Shown piece after piece: positions 1-10,263 of a DNA stretch of 64,000 nt (position 1 is the first letter of the stretch; the number at the start of each line of letters is the position of its first letter). Source of the stretch: Prolixibacteraceae bacterium (GTDB lineage: Bacteria > Bacteroidota > Bacteroidia > Bacteroidales > Prolixibacteraceae). The notes under the pieces were generated by a model. The model was not told the origin of the DNA. It saw nothing but the letters and a program-made list of their open reading frames with translations, and ran no database searches. Made by a program: the position numbers and the translations under genes. The DNA is taken from the NCBI GenBank assembly GCA_029975525.1, contig JARKOX010000149.1, positions 1 to 64,000 on the forward strand. Direction: 5' to 3'.

Positions 1-1
1 A

Positions 2-655
2 GCTGCTGGGCACCGGAACGATGCTGGCGATTACTCTTACCGTATTGAACTGGACTGGAAGTCGTATCTCTACTTTGGACTGAAAGCCGGATTTACCAAC
101 TACGTCAACAATCTGAACGATTACACCATTTACGACCCCGACCACCCGGTCGACCCCGTTTTCCAGGGAGTGATTCACCGTTATTTTGTCCCAAATTTTG
201 GTGTCGGTGTTTTACTCCAGTCCGAAATCTGGCAGGTCGGCATATCGGTTCCCAAAATCATCCAGCTGGAGTATGACAGCAACGTCACCGACGTGAACTC
301 CTACTCCGAGCTGCGCCATTTCTTCTTTTCGGGCAGTTATATTTTCGACCTGAAACATGGCTATTTCCTGAAACCATCACTTCAGCTTCTGGTGGTTAAA
401 GGCGCCCCGCTCGAACTGGGCGCTTCGCTCGACCTGCTCTTTTTCAAAAGAATGTGGCTGGGAGGTTTTTACCGCTACAACGAAACGGCCGGTGTAACCG
501 CCCAGTGGATCTTCAGCAAAAAGATGCGTTTTGGTTACTCCTACGAATTCCCGGTGACCGACCTGGCCCGTTACCAGTTCGGCACCCACGAGGTGATGTT
601 CAGTTACGAACTCAACTTTACCCGGAACAACCGGTACAACTTCCGTTTTTTCTGA
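2..655 (+). CDS. PorP/SprF family type IX secretion system membrane protein (5' truncated by window edge)
   Basis: Open frame runs from base 2 to the stop at 655. Beta-barrel-like C-terminal sequence (GYFLKPSLQLL, FGYSYEFPVTDLARYQFGTHEVMFSYEL) is typical of PorP/SprF. Confidence 0.85.
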   Translation, partial: AAGHRNDAGDYSYRIELDWKSYLYFGLKAGFTNYVNNLNDYTIYDPDHPVDPVFQGVIHRYFVPNFGVGVLLQSEIWQVGISVPKIIQLEYDSNVTDVNSYSELRHFFFSGSYIFDLKHGYFLKPSLQLLVVKGAPLELGASLDLLFFKRMWLGGFYRYNETAGVTAQWIFSKKMRFGYSYEFPVTDLARYQFGTHEVMFSYELNFTRNNRYNFRFF

Positions 656-712
656 CCTAAACCCAAAACGATTTTCAGCTGTTCTATTGACATTTCATCA
701 AAACCATCAATT

Positions 713-1477
713 ATGCTACTGACAATTTCGCCTGCCAAAACTCTCGATTTTACCACAACGCCGGTCACCCGGCACGCCAGCGAACCGGTATTTATGACAC
801 AAACCCGGAAGCTGGTTTCGGAACTCCGGAAACGCAAAGCTTCCGAACTGGAGGCCATCATGAATATTTCGCCCAAACTGGCCCTGCTGAACTACGAACG
901 GTTCCAGACCTGGAAACCGGTCCCCGAACTGTCGAAACAGGCGGTGCTGGCGTTCAACGGTGATGTTTATGCCGGACTGGATGCCCCGAGGCTGCACGAA
1001 GAGGAGTTGCTGCTGGCACAAAAACAGCTGCGGATTTTGTCGGGATTGTATGGGGTATTGCGGCCGCTCGATCTCATCCAGCCCCATCGTCTCGAAATGG
1101 GAACCCGCCTGGAGATAGCCGGCAAGCCGGATTTGTATGAATTCTGGAGAGAAAAGGTGGTTGCCGAAATCAACCGGGCCGTAAAAGAGAGCGGCAGCCC
1201 GGTGTTGATCAATCTGGCTTCGGCAGAATATTTTAAGAGCATCAACCTTTCAAAGCTGCAGGCCGAAGTGGTCACCGCCGAATTTAAAGAGTTGAAAGCG
1301 GGGAAATACCGGATGGTCTCCTTCTTTGCCAAAAGAGCCCGCGGGCTGATGACCCGTTTTGTTTTGCAGAACCGGCTGTCCGATCCGGAGGAGCTGAAAG
1401 CTTTCGACAGCGAAGGCTACCATTTCAATCCGCACCTCAGCCAAAACAACACGCTGGTTTTCACCCGCGAACGCTGA
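713..1477 (+). CDS. yaaA: Peroxide stress protein YaaA (UPF0246)
   Basis: MLLTISPAKTLDF start, FNGDVYAGLDA, SGLYGVLRPLDLIQPHRLEMGT motifs. Confidence 0.95.
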   Translation: MLLTISPAKTLDFTTTPVTRHASEPVFMTQTRKLVSELRKRKASELEAIMNISPKLALLNYERFQTWKPVPELSKQAVLAFNGDVYAGLDAPRLHEEELLLAQKQLRILSGLYGVLRPLDLIQPHRLEMGTRLEIAGKPDLYEFWREKVVAEINRAVKESGSPVLINLASAEYFKSINLSKLQAEVVTAEFKELKAGKYRMVSFFAKRARGLMTRFVLQNRLSDPEELKAFDSEGYHFNPHLSQNNTLVFTRER

Positions 1478-1483
1478 CCTGCG

Positions 1484-1855
1484 CTAAAACGGCAGGTCGT
1501 CACTGCCTTCGTCAGCCCGCTCGGGCGGGATATCGCCAATTTCGAACGGCGGCGGTGGCGGCACGCTGTTACCGCGGGAGCCTGCTCCGTCAATCTTCCA
1601 GGCATTGATGTCACTGAACCATCTCCCGTTGTATTCGCGCGACTCCAGGTTAAAGGCAACTTCAAGCTCTTCTCCCGGGGAGAAAGGTTCGAGTAACGCC
1701 ACCTTGTCGTTAAACAGGGTAAAGCAAACTTTTCGTGGAAACTGATCGTTGGTTTCTATCACAAACAGCTGTTTTTTCCAGCTGTTACCTGCCCGGCTGA
1801 CTCCCGATTCGACCGGCAGCACCTGATAGAGTTTTCCTTTTATGGTAAGGCTCAT
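1484..1855 (-). CDS. DUF3127 domain-containing protein
   Basis: MSLTIKGKLYQVLPVESGVSRAGNSWKKQLFVIET...KVCFTLFNDK, then an acidic C-terminal tail ending DDLPF (SSB-like tail). Confidence 0.85.
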   Translation of the reverse strand: MSLTIKGKLYQVLPVESGVSRAGNSWKKQLFVIETNDQFPRKVCFTLFNDKVALLEPFSPGEELEVAFNLESREYNGRWFSDINAWKIDGAGSRGNSVPPPPPFEIGDIPPERADEGSDDLPF

Positions 1856-1859
1856 TTCA

Positions 1860-1911
1860 AAAAAAATAAAAAGGTGTCACAAGCCGGATCAACTCCTGTT
1901 TGTGACACCTT
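1860..1911 (-). terminator. Rho-independent terminator downstream of the FKBP gene pair
   Basis: Inverted repeat AAGGTGTCACAA...TTGTGACACCTT, followed on the minus strand by TTTTTATTTTTTTT. Confidence 0.85.
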
Positions 1912-1926
1912 GGTATTAAAATCAGA

Positions 1927-2640
1927 TTATTGTTTGGCCTGCGGAACAATCTCCAGCAGTTCAACTTCAAATATCAAAGCGGCATTGGGTCCGATTACTC
2001 CGCCGGTGCCACGTTCGCCGTAAGCCAGATTAGCGGGGATGTAAACTTTCCATTTTGAACCAACCGGCATCAGCTGAAGCGCTTCCACCCATCCCGGAAT
2101 CACACGGTTAACCTGGAATTCGGCAGGTTCGCCGCGGTCAACCGAACTGTCGAAAACAGTCCCGTCGATCAGGGTACCGTGGTAGTGTACTTTTACCACA
2201 TCGTTTTCGGTCGGTTTCGGGCCGGTACCTTCTTTAATAACTTCATACTGCAGGCCGCTGTCGGTCGTTACCACGCCTTCGCGGCTTTTATTTTTTTCCA
2301 GGTAAGCGTTACCGGCTTCCAGGTTGTCCTGACTCATTTTGCCATACATTTTTTCAAAGAATTCAGAAACAATCTGGTTGGATTCAGCAGCGGAAAGCAA
2401 GGTAGAATCGCCTTTCATAAACTGGCGGAAAGATTCAGCCAGGATATCGATATTGATCTCTTTCCCGCCCGGTGCATTTTCCAGACTCTGTTTGTTGTTT
2501 TGTCCGATCAGGACCCCCAGTGCATAACTGGTTGAATCAATAGAAGTTTCAAGTTTTACCTTTCCACCTCCATTTTGCTGGCAACCGGCACCGATAAAAG
2601 CGACAACCGCTACCATCAGAAAAATTGACTTGATTTTCAT
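1927..2640 (-). CDS. FKBP-type peptidyl-prolyl cis-trans isomerase, lipoprotein
   Basis: Lipoprotein signal (FIGAGC), FkpA/Mip-type N-domain, FKBP domain VKVHYHGTLIDGTVFDSSVDRGEPAEF...AYGERGTGGVIGPNAALIFEVELLEI. Confidence 0.95.
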   Translation of the reverse strand: MKIKSIFLMVAVVAFIGAGCQQNGGGKVKLETSIDSTSYALGVLIGQNNKQSLENAPGGKEINIDILAESFRQFMKGDSTLLSAAESNQIVSEFFEKMYGKMSQDNLEAGNAYLEKNKSREGVVTTDSGLQYEVIKEGTGPKPTENDVVKVHYHGTLIDGTVFDSSVDRGEPAEFQVNRVIPGWVEALQLMPVGSKWKVYIPANLAYGERGTGGVIGPNAALIFEVELLEIVPQAKQ

Positions 2641-2664
2641 ATTCGTACGAATGATTAATATTTA

Positions 2665-3276
2665 TTAAACAATATTCAGCAATTCAACCTCGAAGATGAG
2701 CGTGGCGTTGGGGCCGATTACATTTCCGGCGCCGCGGTCGCCATAAGCCAGATCCGACGGGATAAAAAGTCTCCATTTCGAACCGACCGGCATGAGCTGC
2801 AACGCTTCGATCCATCCCTGAATAACGCCGTTAACAGGAAATTCGGCCGGTTGTCCGCGGTTGACAGAACTGTCGAAGACGGTCCCGTCGATCAGCGTTC
2901 CGTGGTAATGGCAACGAACACGGTCGCGCAGTGTGGGCAGCTTGCCCTCGCCCTGTTTCAGGATCAGGTACTGAAGGCCGCTGGGGAGCTCCACCACGCC
3001 TTTCTCCTGGCTGTTTTGGGCCAGAAAAGCCATTCCTTCTTCCAGGTTTTTGCGGGCATCGCCCGACGAGAGGCTTTCCATAAAATTCTCCAGGATCTGG
3101 TTGGCTTCTTCCGGGCTCAGGGCCGGTTTTTCGCCTTTAAAAGTATCGGTGAGGGCCTGGGTAAATGCGGCAATATCGAGTGTCTCAACTCCGGAGCGGA
3201 TCAGATTACTGACTACGCTCATTCCCAATGCATAGCTAAGTTTCTCGGCATCGCTCACAATTTGTTTTTTTACCAT
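2665..3276 (-). CDS. FKBP-type peptidyl-prolyl cis-trans isomerase, no signal peptide
   Basis: Same domain layout as its neighbour: RCHYHGTLIDGTVFDSSVNRGQPAEFPVNGVIQGW... Confidence 0.95.
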   Translation of the reverse strand: MVKKQIVSDAEKLSYALGMSVVSNLIRSGVETLDIAAFTQALTDTFKGEKPALSPEEANQILENFMESLSSGDARKNLEEGMAFLAQNSQEKGVVELPSGLQYLILKQGEGKLPTLRDRVRCHYHGTLIDGTVFDSSVNRGQPAEFPVNGVIQGWIEALQLMPVGSKWRLFIPSDLAYGDRGAGNVIGPNATLIFEVELLNIV

Positions 3277-3326
3277 CAGTATTATTATTAGAAATGGAAG
3301 CTGCGAAGATAATTCATTTTTTTGTT

Positions 3327-4043
3327 TTAACGGGGAGAGGCAATTTTAATTCCACGCAGCATCTCCTTTTTACCGGGCGGACCGGGCACTCTTTCAACCG
3401 AAAGCCCCAAGGCCTGCAAATTTCGTCTCACTTCGCCCTTGGCGCTGTAGGTAACAAAAACTCCGCCCGGCGCCAACGCCCCGGTCATTTTCGACAGAAC
3501 AGCCGGCTGCCACATCTCGGGCTGCTTGTCGGGGCCAAAGGCATCGAAATAGACCACATCGAAAGCGGGCAGTGCGGGAAGCGGGTCGGTCACCAGGTCG
3601 AGCCGGATTTTGGTCAACGCAAAAAAAGGGGTAACTTGCAGCTCCTCGTTCCACGGCGCACGATGCAGGGCCAAAAACAGGGCGGCCGCATCTTCTCCCA
3701 GCAGGTCGGGATAGTTTAGCCGGCCAGCCACCTCCGGGGCAAGCGGAAATTTTTCGAGCGACACATACCGCACCTCACGCCCGCTCCGGGCCGCTTCCAT
3801 CGCCGTCAGCAGGGCATTGAGCCCTGTTCCGAAGCCTGCTTCGAGCACGGCCACCTGCCTGCCGGCAACACTACAGAAGCCGTTGGCCAGAAAAACATGC
3901 TGCGATTCGGTGATGGCGCCGTTCACCGAGTGGTAATGTTCATTCAGTTCACGGTGGAAGAGGGTGTGCGAACGGTCAGCAGTAGCGATAATCTCAGGCG
4001 TTTTCACGAAAAAAGTGTTAGCGTTGCATGCTACAAACAGCAT
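3327..4043 (-). CDS. mnmD: tRNA (5-methylaminomethyl-2-thiouridine)(34)-methyltransferase MnmD
   Basis: YHSVNGAITESQHVFLANG, VLEAGFGTGLNALLT, YFDAFGPDKQPEMW motifs. Confidence 0.92.
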   Translation of the reverse strand: MLFVACNANTFFVKTPEIIATADRSHTLFHRELNEHYHSVNGAITESQHVFLANGFCSVAGRQVAVLEAGFGTGLNALLTAMEAARSGREVRYVSLEKFPLAPEVAGRLNYPDLLGEDAAALFLALHRAPWNEELQVTPFFALTKIRLDLVTDPLPALPAFDVVYFDAFGPDKQPEMWQPAVLSKMTGALAPGGVFVTYSAKGEVRRNLQALGLSVERVPGPPGKKEMLRGIKIASPR

Positions 4044-4118
4044 TCAACAGATTTGCAATAAAATAATCCGCATTAAAACTAAAATTATAATTTTAAGCGG
4101 CCAAAAACAGAAACAGAA

Positions 4119-4733
4119 ATGCTGATAAAATTATTCAATGAAAATCCCAATCCCAAGGATATCCGCAAAGTGGTGGAAGTGCTGCGGGAGGGCGGGATCA
4201 TTATTTATCCAACCGACACGGTTTACGGACTGGGCTGCGACATTACCAATGTGAAAGCCGTGGCGAAGATCGCGCGGCTGAAAGGCGTTGACATCGAACG
4301 GTCCAACTTTTCATTCATCTGCAGCGACCTGAGCCATCTGTCAGACTACACCCGGCCGATTTCGAACCAGGTTTTTAAGGTGATGAAAAAAAACCTGCCG
4401 GGCCCATTCACCTTCATTCTGGAAGCCAACAACCAGGTCCCGAAATATTTCAAGGGGAAGAAAAAAACCGTCGGTATCCGGGTTCCTGCCAACAACATCA
4501 TCCGGGAGATCATCAAGGAGCTGGGGAACCCGATTCTTTCCACCTCCATCCGCGACGACGACGAAATTCTGGAGTACACCACCGACCCGGAACTGATCTA
4601 CGAAAAATTCCGCGACATCGTCGATTTGGTGATTGACGGCGGATACGGCGAGCTGGTGCCCTCGACCGTGGTCGACTACACCGGAGAGAGCCCGGTAATC
4701 ATCCGACAGGGAAAAGGGGAGTTGTTGTTGTAA
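4119..4733 (+). CDS. L-threonylcarbamoyladenylate synthase (Sua5/YciO/YrdC family)
   Basis: [49 protein letters not shown]. Confidence 0.95.
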   Translation: MLIKLFNENPNPKDIRKVVEVLREGGIIIYPTDTVYGLGCDITNVKAVAKIARLKGVDIERSNFSFICSDLSHLSDYTRPISNQVFKVMKKNLPGPFTFILEANNQVPKYFKGKKKTVGIRVPANNIIREIIKELGNPILSTSIRDDDEILEYTTDPELIYEKFRDIVDLVIDGGYGELVPSTVVDYTGESPVIIRQGKGELLL

Positions 4734-4738
4734 TTTGC

Positions 4739-6184
4739 TTATTCTTTCCAGAAAGCAGGGGTGAAAAGTACCAGCACGGTAAACAGCTCGAGCCTGCCAA
4801 GAAGCATCAGAAACGAGAGAAACCACTTCCCTACCGGGGCAACATGGTCAAAAGTTACGGCCGGTCCCAGGTTGCCCAGTCCCGGACCGATATTTCCGAG
4901 GCAGGTTGCCACTGCGCCCATCGCCGACTCCAGATCAGGATCGATAAAAACAAACAGGATGGTGCTGACGAAGAAGACAAGCAGGTAAAACATAAAAAAG
5001 GCCAGCACGTTGGTAATGATTTTGGCATCGACAGAATGTTTGTTGAACCTGACCGGGATAACCGCATTGGGATGAATAATCCGGCGAAGTTCATAATAGC
5101 TATTTTTGAGCAGCATCACAATCCGCACAATCTTGATCCCGCCCCCCGTGGAGCCGGCCGACCCACCGAAGAAAAAGAGGGCAAAAAGCAAAACATACAG
5201 CACCGGTTTCCACACCAAGTAGTCTGTTGTAGCAAAGCCGGTGGTGGTAATGACCGAAACCACCTGAAAGAGTGCATCCCGGAACGCCTGCTCCACGCCC
5301 AGCGTGGTGGTAATGAGCAGCCCGCTGAAAATAATAATGGTGAAACCCAGTACAAAAAGCAGGTAATATTTGAACTCTTCATCGTGGAAAAGCCGTTTGA
5401 GATTGCCTTTGAGCGCCACATACAAAAGCGAAAAATTGGTGCCGGCCAAAAACATGAAGAAAATGATGACATACTGAATGAAGGGCGACGGCCAGAAAGC
5501 AACACTGGCCTGTTTGGTTGAAAACCCTCCGGTAGCCATGGTAGCAAAAGCATGACAAACCCCGTCGAAAAGCGACATTCCGCCCATCCAGAGCAGCAGC
5601 GCTTCGATTGCGGTAAACAGGATGTAAATTCCCCACAACCGGATGGCGGTTTGCTGAATTTTGGGGCTCAGTTTGTCGGGAGTCGGGCCGGGCACTTCCG
5701 CCAAAAACAGCTGGATGCCGCCAATGCCAAAAAGGGGAAGAAAAGCCAGCGACAGCACGATGATTCCCATTCCACCCAACCAGTGGGTAAGACTTCGCCA
5801 GAAAAGTATTCCGTTGGGGAGCGCTTCAATATCGTTTAAGATGGTGGAGCCGGTGGTGGTAAACCCCGACATGGTTTCGAAGAAAGCGTTGGTTAAATTG
5901 GGAATCGATCCGCTCACCAGGTAAGGCAGCGTGCCAAAAAACGAAAACACGACCCACACCAGGGTGACGATCACAAAACCTTCGCGTTTGGTGATTTGCC
6001 TGGGTGAATGAGAAGTGGTCAGCACCGCGATGGTCCCGATAAAAAGGGAAAGCAGCGACGAAAAAACAAAAGCCGGCACATCGCTCCCGCCGTAAAACAG
6101 CGCCACCGCCAGGGCCAGGAGCATGGCAACCCCTTCCACAATCAATAAAAAACCGAGAATACGTATGATGATCCTGAAATTCAT
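4739..6184 (-). CDS. trkH: TrkH family potassium uptake protein
   Basis: Multi-TM; selectivity-filter-type repeats (MSGFTTTGSTIL, MATGGFSTKQ, ITTTGFATTDY, LGNIGPGLG). Confidence 0.95.
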   Translation of the reverse strand: MNFRIIIRILGFLLIVEGVAMLLALAVALFYGGSDVPAFVFSSLLSLFIGTIAVLTTSHSPRQITKREGFVIVTLVWVVFSFFGTLPYLVSGSIPNLTNAFFETMSGFTTTGSTILNDIEALPNGILFWRSLTHWLGGMGIIVLSLAFLPLFGIGGIQLFLAEVPGPTPDKLSPKIQQTAIRLWGIYILFTAIEALLLWMGGMSLFDGVCHAFATMATGGFSTKQASVAFWPSPFIQYVIIFFMFLAGTNFSLLYVALKGNLKRLFHDEEFKYYLLFVLGFTIIIFSGLLITTTLGVEQAFRDALFQVVSVITTTGFATTDYLVWKPVLYVLLFALFFFGGSAGSTGGGIKIVRIVMLLKNSYYELRRIIHPNAVIPVRFNKHSVDAKIITNVLAFFMFYLLVFFVSTILFVFIDPDLESAMGAVATCLGNIGPGLGNLGPAVTFDHVAPVGKWFLSFLMLLGRLELFTVLVLFTPAFWKE

Positions 6185-6207
6185 CGTCTGTTTTTACAGG
6201 GGAAACC

Positions 6208-7542
6208 CTATTTGAAGAACTTTTCCAATTTTTTTATTCCCGAAGGCAGGGTAAAAACAACCACTTTGTCCCCCTCCTGGATCTGGGTATTTCCGTCGGC
6301 AACATATCCCTGGTTATCGCGGATAACACCTCCGATTTTGGCCTCAGCCGGAAACTCCAGGTCCCTGATCGGCTTTTTGGTGATCCGGGTGTCGGGTTTG
6401 GCAATAAACTCAAACACCTCGGCTTCCGAAGTGGTCAGGCATTTGACATTCGAAATTTCGGCATCCAGCGTAAACCGGTAGATGTAGCTTGCGGCAATCA
6501 GTTTTTTGTTGATCAGCGTTCCAATGTCCATCCCTTCGGCAATCTCCATAAAGGCAAAGTTTTCAACCTCGGCAACAGTCCGCTTAAGGCCAAAGGTTTT
6601 AGCCAGGTGGCAGGCCATCATGTTGGTTTCAGAACTGCCGGTGGTGGCAATAAAGGCATCCATTTTTTCAAGCCCCTCTTCTCTCAGCAGCTCCATGTTA
6701 CGCCCGTCTCCGTTAATAACCAACACATTTTCAAACTCATCGGCTATTCTTTCGCAACGTTCACGGTCCTCTTCAATCACCTTGATCCGGTACTGGTCGC
6801 CCAGTTTTTCAATGGCTTTCTGTGCAATGCGGCTTCCGCCCAGGAACATGATATTCCGGACTTCGAAAAGCTCTTTCCCGCACAATTCAAAAACTTTGGG
6901 CTGGGTAACCTGGTTGGTGATAAAAAACACAATGTCCCCATTCCGGATATAATCTTTTCCCTGCGGAATGATGGTCTCCTTGCCACGCGTGATGGCAACG
7001 GCCAGAATATCTTTGCTGCGGTGCGAAAGCTCTTCCAGGGTGTGGTTTACGATCGGGGCATTCCCCCGTATCTTGATCCCCAGCAGGATGAGCTTTCCAT
7101 TCGAAAACTCGATAAGCTGCCGGGTTCCGGTAAGTTTAATGGAGGAGACAATCTCTTTGGCGGCCAGACTTTCAGGGTAAATCAACTCATGAATCCCCAT
7201 GTTGCGAAGCTTTTCCCGGTAACGTTCGATCAGATACTCCGAATTGTTGATCCGGGCCAGGGTACGACCAACCCCCAGATAACTGGCCATGGAGCAAGCC
7301 AGTACGTTACGCTCTTCAAAGGGAGTAACGGCAATAAACAGATCGGCTTTGCTCAAGCCGGTTTGTTTCAGATCGACAAAAGAATGGGCCGACCCCCTGA
7401 TCGTAAGCAAATCGACGTCGCGACTGATACGTGCCAACTTTTCCGGGTCATCATCCAAAAGAACGATGTCGTGGTTCTCCTTGCTCAGCATTTTTGCAAG
7501 ATGCGTCCCCACTTCACCGGCGCCTGCAATCACTACTCTCAT
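6208..7542 (-). CDS. trkA: Trk system potassium transporter TrkA (two RCK/TrkA-N domains)
   Basis: MRVVIAGAGEVGTHLAKMLSKENHDIVLLDDD, second Rossmann domain NIMFLGGSRIAQKAIEKLG. Internal ATG at 7542 preferred over the ORF-track start. Confidence 0.95.
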   Translation of the reverse strand: MRVVIAGAGEVGTHLAKMLSKENHDIVLLDDDPEKLARISRDVDLLTIRGSAHSFVDLKQTGLSKADLFIAVTPFEERNVLACSMASYLGVGRTLARINNSEYLIERYREKLRNMGIHELIYPESLAAKEIVSSIKLTGTRQLIEFSNGKLILLGIKIRGNAPIVNHTLEELSHRSKDILAVAITRGKETIIPQGKDYIRNGDIVFFITNQVTQPKVFELCGKELFEVRNIMFLGGSRIAQKAIEKLGDQYRIKVIEEDRERCERIADEFENVLVINGDGRNMELLREEGLEKMDAFIATTGSSETNMMACHLAKTFGLKRTVAEVENFAFMEIAEGMDIGTLINKKLIAASYIYRFTLDAEISNVKCLTTSEAEVFEFIAKPDTRITKKPIRDLEFPAEAKIGGVIRDNQGYVADGNTQIQEGDKVVVFTLPSGIKKLEKFFK

Positions 7543-7624
7543 ATTTCTGACTTGAATAAAGCAGCAACAAAGTAACACAATAAACCGTTACTTCTCCAAA
7601 ATTTTCAAGCTTTTTGAAGCCCTT

Positions 7625-9667
7625 TCAGAAAAGGAGAACAAAGGCCCCCTGTTGCCTGATATAATGAATATTGAGCGAATCGGAATGACCGCTCCGGAAA
7701 GCTTTCCAGCTCAAAACGACCGATTTTCCCGGGGCTTGTTCTGCCGGAAATTTACCGGTAAGGTCAACCACCAGATCGGTATGTTCCAAGGGCTCTCTCC
7801 CGCCAGCGCTGAAAAGCCAGAGGCGTTTTCCGCGAAACACCACGCCAGAGCCACTTTTCAACAGGTATCCATCGTTAAAATCCTCCTCAAAACTGACGGG
7901 CTGCGGCTTTTGCAGCCGCCGGCGTGAAACCACCGCCGCCACTTCGCGCCCCGGAAACTGCTCCTGCAGCGTTCGGGCCGATGCCAGCACATAATTTCTC
8001 CGTCCGGCAATCAGGTGAATTACCGGTTCGGACTGGTTATACACAATAATTTCATTCCGCCGGTTTTGACTGATTTTGATGCCCGCGCTGGTCGCAAAAA
8101 ACAATACCGACAGCCCCATAATCCCCAGAAAATAGTAGCTCTTGCGGCTTTCGACGAACAAAACCAGCAGCAAAATCCCCAAAACGGTAATGACCAGATG
8201 CACCGGCGTAAAAGTCATGTTGTGGAGTAAAGCGCCCGGCCACGAACCGATAAACTGAAGACTTTTGTAAACCCACCCAACCACGTAACCCGTGCCAGTA
8301 GCCAGAAATCCGGCCAGCAACCGGAAAGGGGAAAGCAGCAGCAACGCGACTCCTGAAAAAATAAAAGCGAACGACGCCGGAATCAGGATCAGATTACTTA
8401 ACAGGAAATAGACGGGAAACTGCCTGAAATAAAACGAGGTGATCGGAAAAGTGGCCAGCTGGGCGGCAATGCTGACATTTACCAAATCCCAGAAATAGCG
8501 CCCGAATTTCGCCTTCACCTCCAGCAGCGAAGCTATTTTGGGTTGAAAATAGATAATCCCCAACACCGCAAGGTAAGAGAGCTGGAAGCCGGCATCGAAA
8601 AGCAAAAACGGATTGACCATTACAATCAGACAGGCCGAGGCTGCCATCGTGTTGTAAATATTCATCGGACGGCTCATGTTTTCGCCCACCGACAACATAC
8701 TGAACATGAGCGCAGCACGCTGAACCGACGGCGAGAGGCCGGTCAGAAAAGCATATCCCCACAAGGCGGCAATAGTCAAAATCAGAAATGTCAGCCTGCC
8801 GATTCTTCCCCGGCGAAGAAATCCAAGCAAAAAATTGAGCGCCACGTAGATAATGGCGACATGCATTCCCGAAACAGCCAAAACATGCATGGTCCCGGTT
8901 GAAACAAAAACCTGGGTTACTTCAGGATCGAGCGATTTTTTGTAGCCCAGCGTAAGCGCCGAGAGAATCGCCAGTTCGTCGCCCGACAAACCATTTTCTT
9001 CGTAGATTCCGATCAGCCGGTCGCGGATTTTTTCAGCAACCACTGTCGGGCGAAACGAGTGGTCGCTTCCGCTTCTTTCCCAGCTTCCTTCCGGCAGGTA
9101 CACCTGCCGCCCGATCCCTTTCCGGGAAAGAAATTTCCGGTAGTCAAACTCGCCAGGATTTCCGCCGTTCTGTACCTGTTGCGGCATCCGTTTAAACACA
9201 ATCCGGTCTCCGGCCAAAAGGAGTGCTGCAGAATCATTTTTCTCAAAATAGACCAGTACCTTTTCGGAAACCGTTTTCAACAAACCGTCCTGTTCGACAT
9301 GGGTCATCAAAACTTCGGCACGGTAACTTTTGGGTTTCTCCTGTGGCGTTTCGAGCAGTACTGCAACATAACTATCTCCCAGAACAGCCGGCTGAGCCCG
9401 GTTGTGATAGAGCAGGCAGCCGGCGCCGGCAACAAACCAAAAGAGGGTCAAAACCAGGCCGGAAACCTGGTTGCGGTAATATCCAGGCCGTGCAATCAGC
9501 CAACCAGCGGGTAAAAGCAAAATTGCTGCAGCAATCAAAAAAGGAACAGCTGCCAGTCCGGGACTAACAGAAGCCAGAACTACACCCGCTGCGAAAGGGA
9601 GAAAAATTCTGAGGAAAGGTATTTTTCGGAGATACTCTTCCAACATTTCACGTAAAGAAATCAACAA
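7625..9667 (-). CDS. ComEC/Rec2-family competence protein
   Basis: ILSALTLGYKKSLDPEVTQVFVSTGTMHVLAVSGMHVAI, SPSVQRAALMFSM, N-terminal DUF4131-like region; hydrophobic. Confidence 0.93.
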   Translation of the reverse strand: MLISLREMLEEYLRKIPFLRIFLPFAAGVVLASVSPGLAAVPFLIAAAILLLPAGWLIARPGYYRNQVSGLVLTLFWFVAGAGCLLYHNRAQPAVLGDSYVAVLLETPQEKPKSYRAEVLMTHVEQDGLLKTVSEKVLVYFEKNDSAALLLAGDRIVFKRMPQQVQNGGNPGEFDYRKFLSRKGIGRQVYLPEGSWERSGSDHSFRPTVVAEKIRDRLIGIYEENGLSGDELAILSALTLGYKKSLDPEVTQVFVSTGTMHVLAVSGMHVAIIYVALNFLLGFLRRGRIGRLTFLILTIAALWGYAFLTGLSPSVQRAALMFSMLSVGENMSRPMNIYNTMAASACLIVMVNPFLLFDAGFQLSYLAVLGIIYFQPKIASLLEVKAKFGRYFWDLVNVSIAAQLATFPITSFYFRQFPVYFLLSNLILIPASFAFIFSGVALLLLSPFRLLAGFLATGTGYVVGWVYKSLQFIGSWPGALLHNMTFTPVHLVITVLGILLLVLFVESRKSYYFLGIMGLSVLFFATSAGIKISQNRRNEIIVYNQSEPVIHLIAGRRNYVLASARTLQEQFPGREVAAVVSRRRLQKPQPVSFEEDFNDGYLLKSGSGVVFRGKRLWLFSAGGREPLEHTDLVVDLTGKFPAEQAPGKSVVLSWKAFRSGHSDSLNIHYIRQQGAFVLLF

Positions 9668-9705
9668 CTCTCTTAACGTGAAAAGGTTGCAAGGGTTACA
9701 ACAAA

Positions 9706-10263
9706 CTATCGGGATGGAATCACGATGCGGTAGTTCGGATTAATTTTCCCTTTGGTGATATTTCCCAGCCTTCCGCGCAGCAGCTTCCGGCGCAATGGCG
9801 ACAAATAATCGATAAACAGCTTGCCCTCCAGGTGGTCATATTCATGCTGGATCACGCGGGCGGCAAAACCGCCGTAAGTTTCGTCGTGTTCCTGAAACTG
9901 CTCATCGAAATACCGGATCCGGACCACTTCGGGACGGGTGATATCCTCCCTGATTTCGGGAAGGCTCAGACACCCCTCCTCCAGCGCCCACGGTTCGCCT
10001 GAAGTTTCAAGAATCTGCGGATTTATAAACGTTTTTTTGAAGTCTTTCAATTCGGGTTCTTCGTCGGCTCCCGCGCTGGCATCAATCACAAAAATGCGGA
10101 TCGACCGGCCTACCTGTGGGGCAGCCAGTCCCACCCCGTCGGCATGGTACATGGTTTCCCACATATTTTCCAGAAACTCCTTCAGGTCGGGGTAATCAGG
10201 TTGAATAGGCTGGGCTACTTTTCGTAAAATCGGGTCGCCGTAAACTGTAACCGGGTATATCAT
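9706..10263 (-). CDS. def: Peptide deformylase
   Basis: Motifs GVGLAAPQVG, EEGCLSLP, QHEYDHLEGKLF. Confidence 0.98.
   Translation of the reverse strand: MIYPVTVYGDPILRKVAQPIQPDYPDLKEFLENMWETMYHADGVGLAAPQVGRSIRIFVIDASAGADEEPELKDFKKTFINPQILETSGEPWALEEGCLSLPEIREDITRPEVVRIRYFDEQFQEHDETYGGFAARVIQHEYDHLEGKLFIDYLSPLRRKLLRGRLGNITKGKINPNYRIVIPSR

Noticed and set aside
6607-7575. 322-aa + strand ORF
   Set aside because: Antisense to trkA; no domain evidence.
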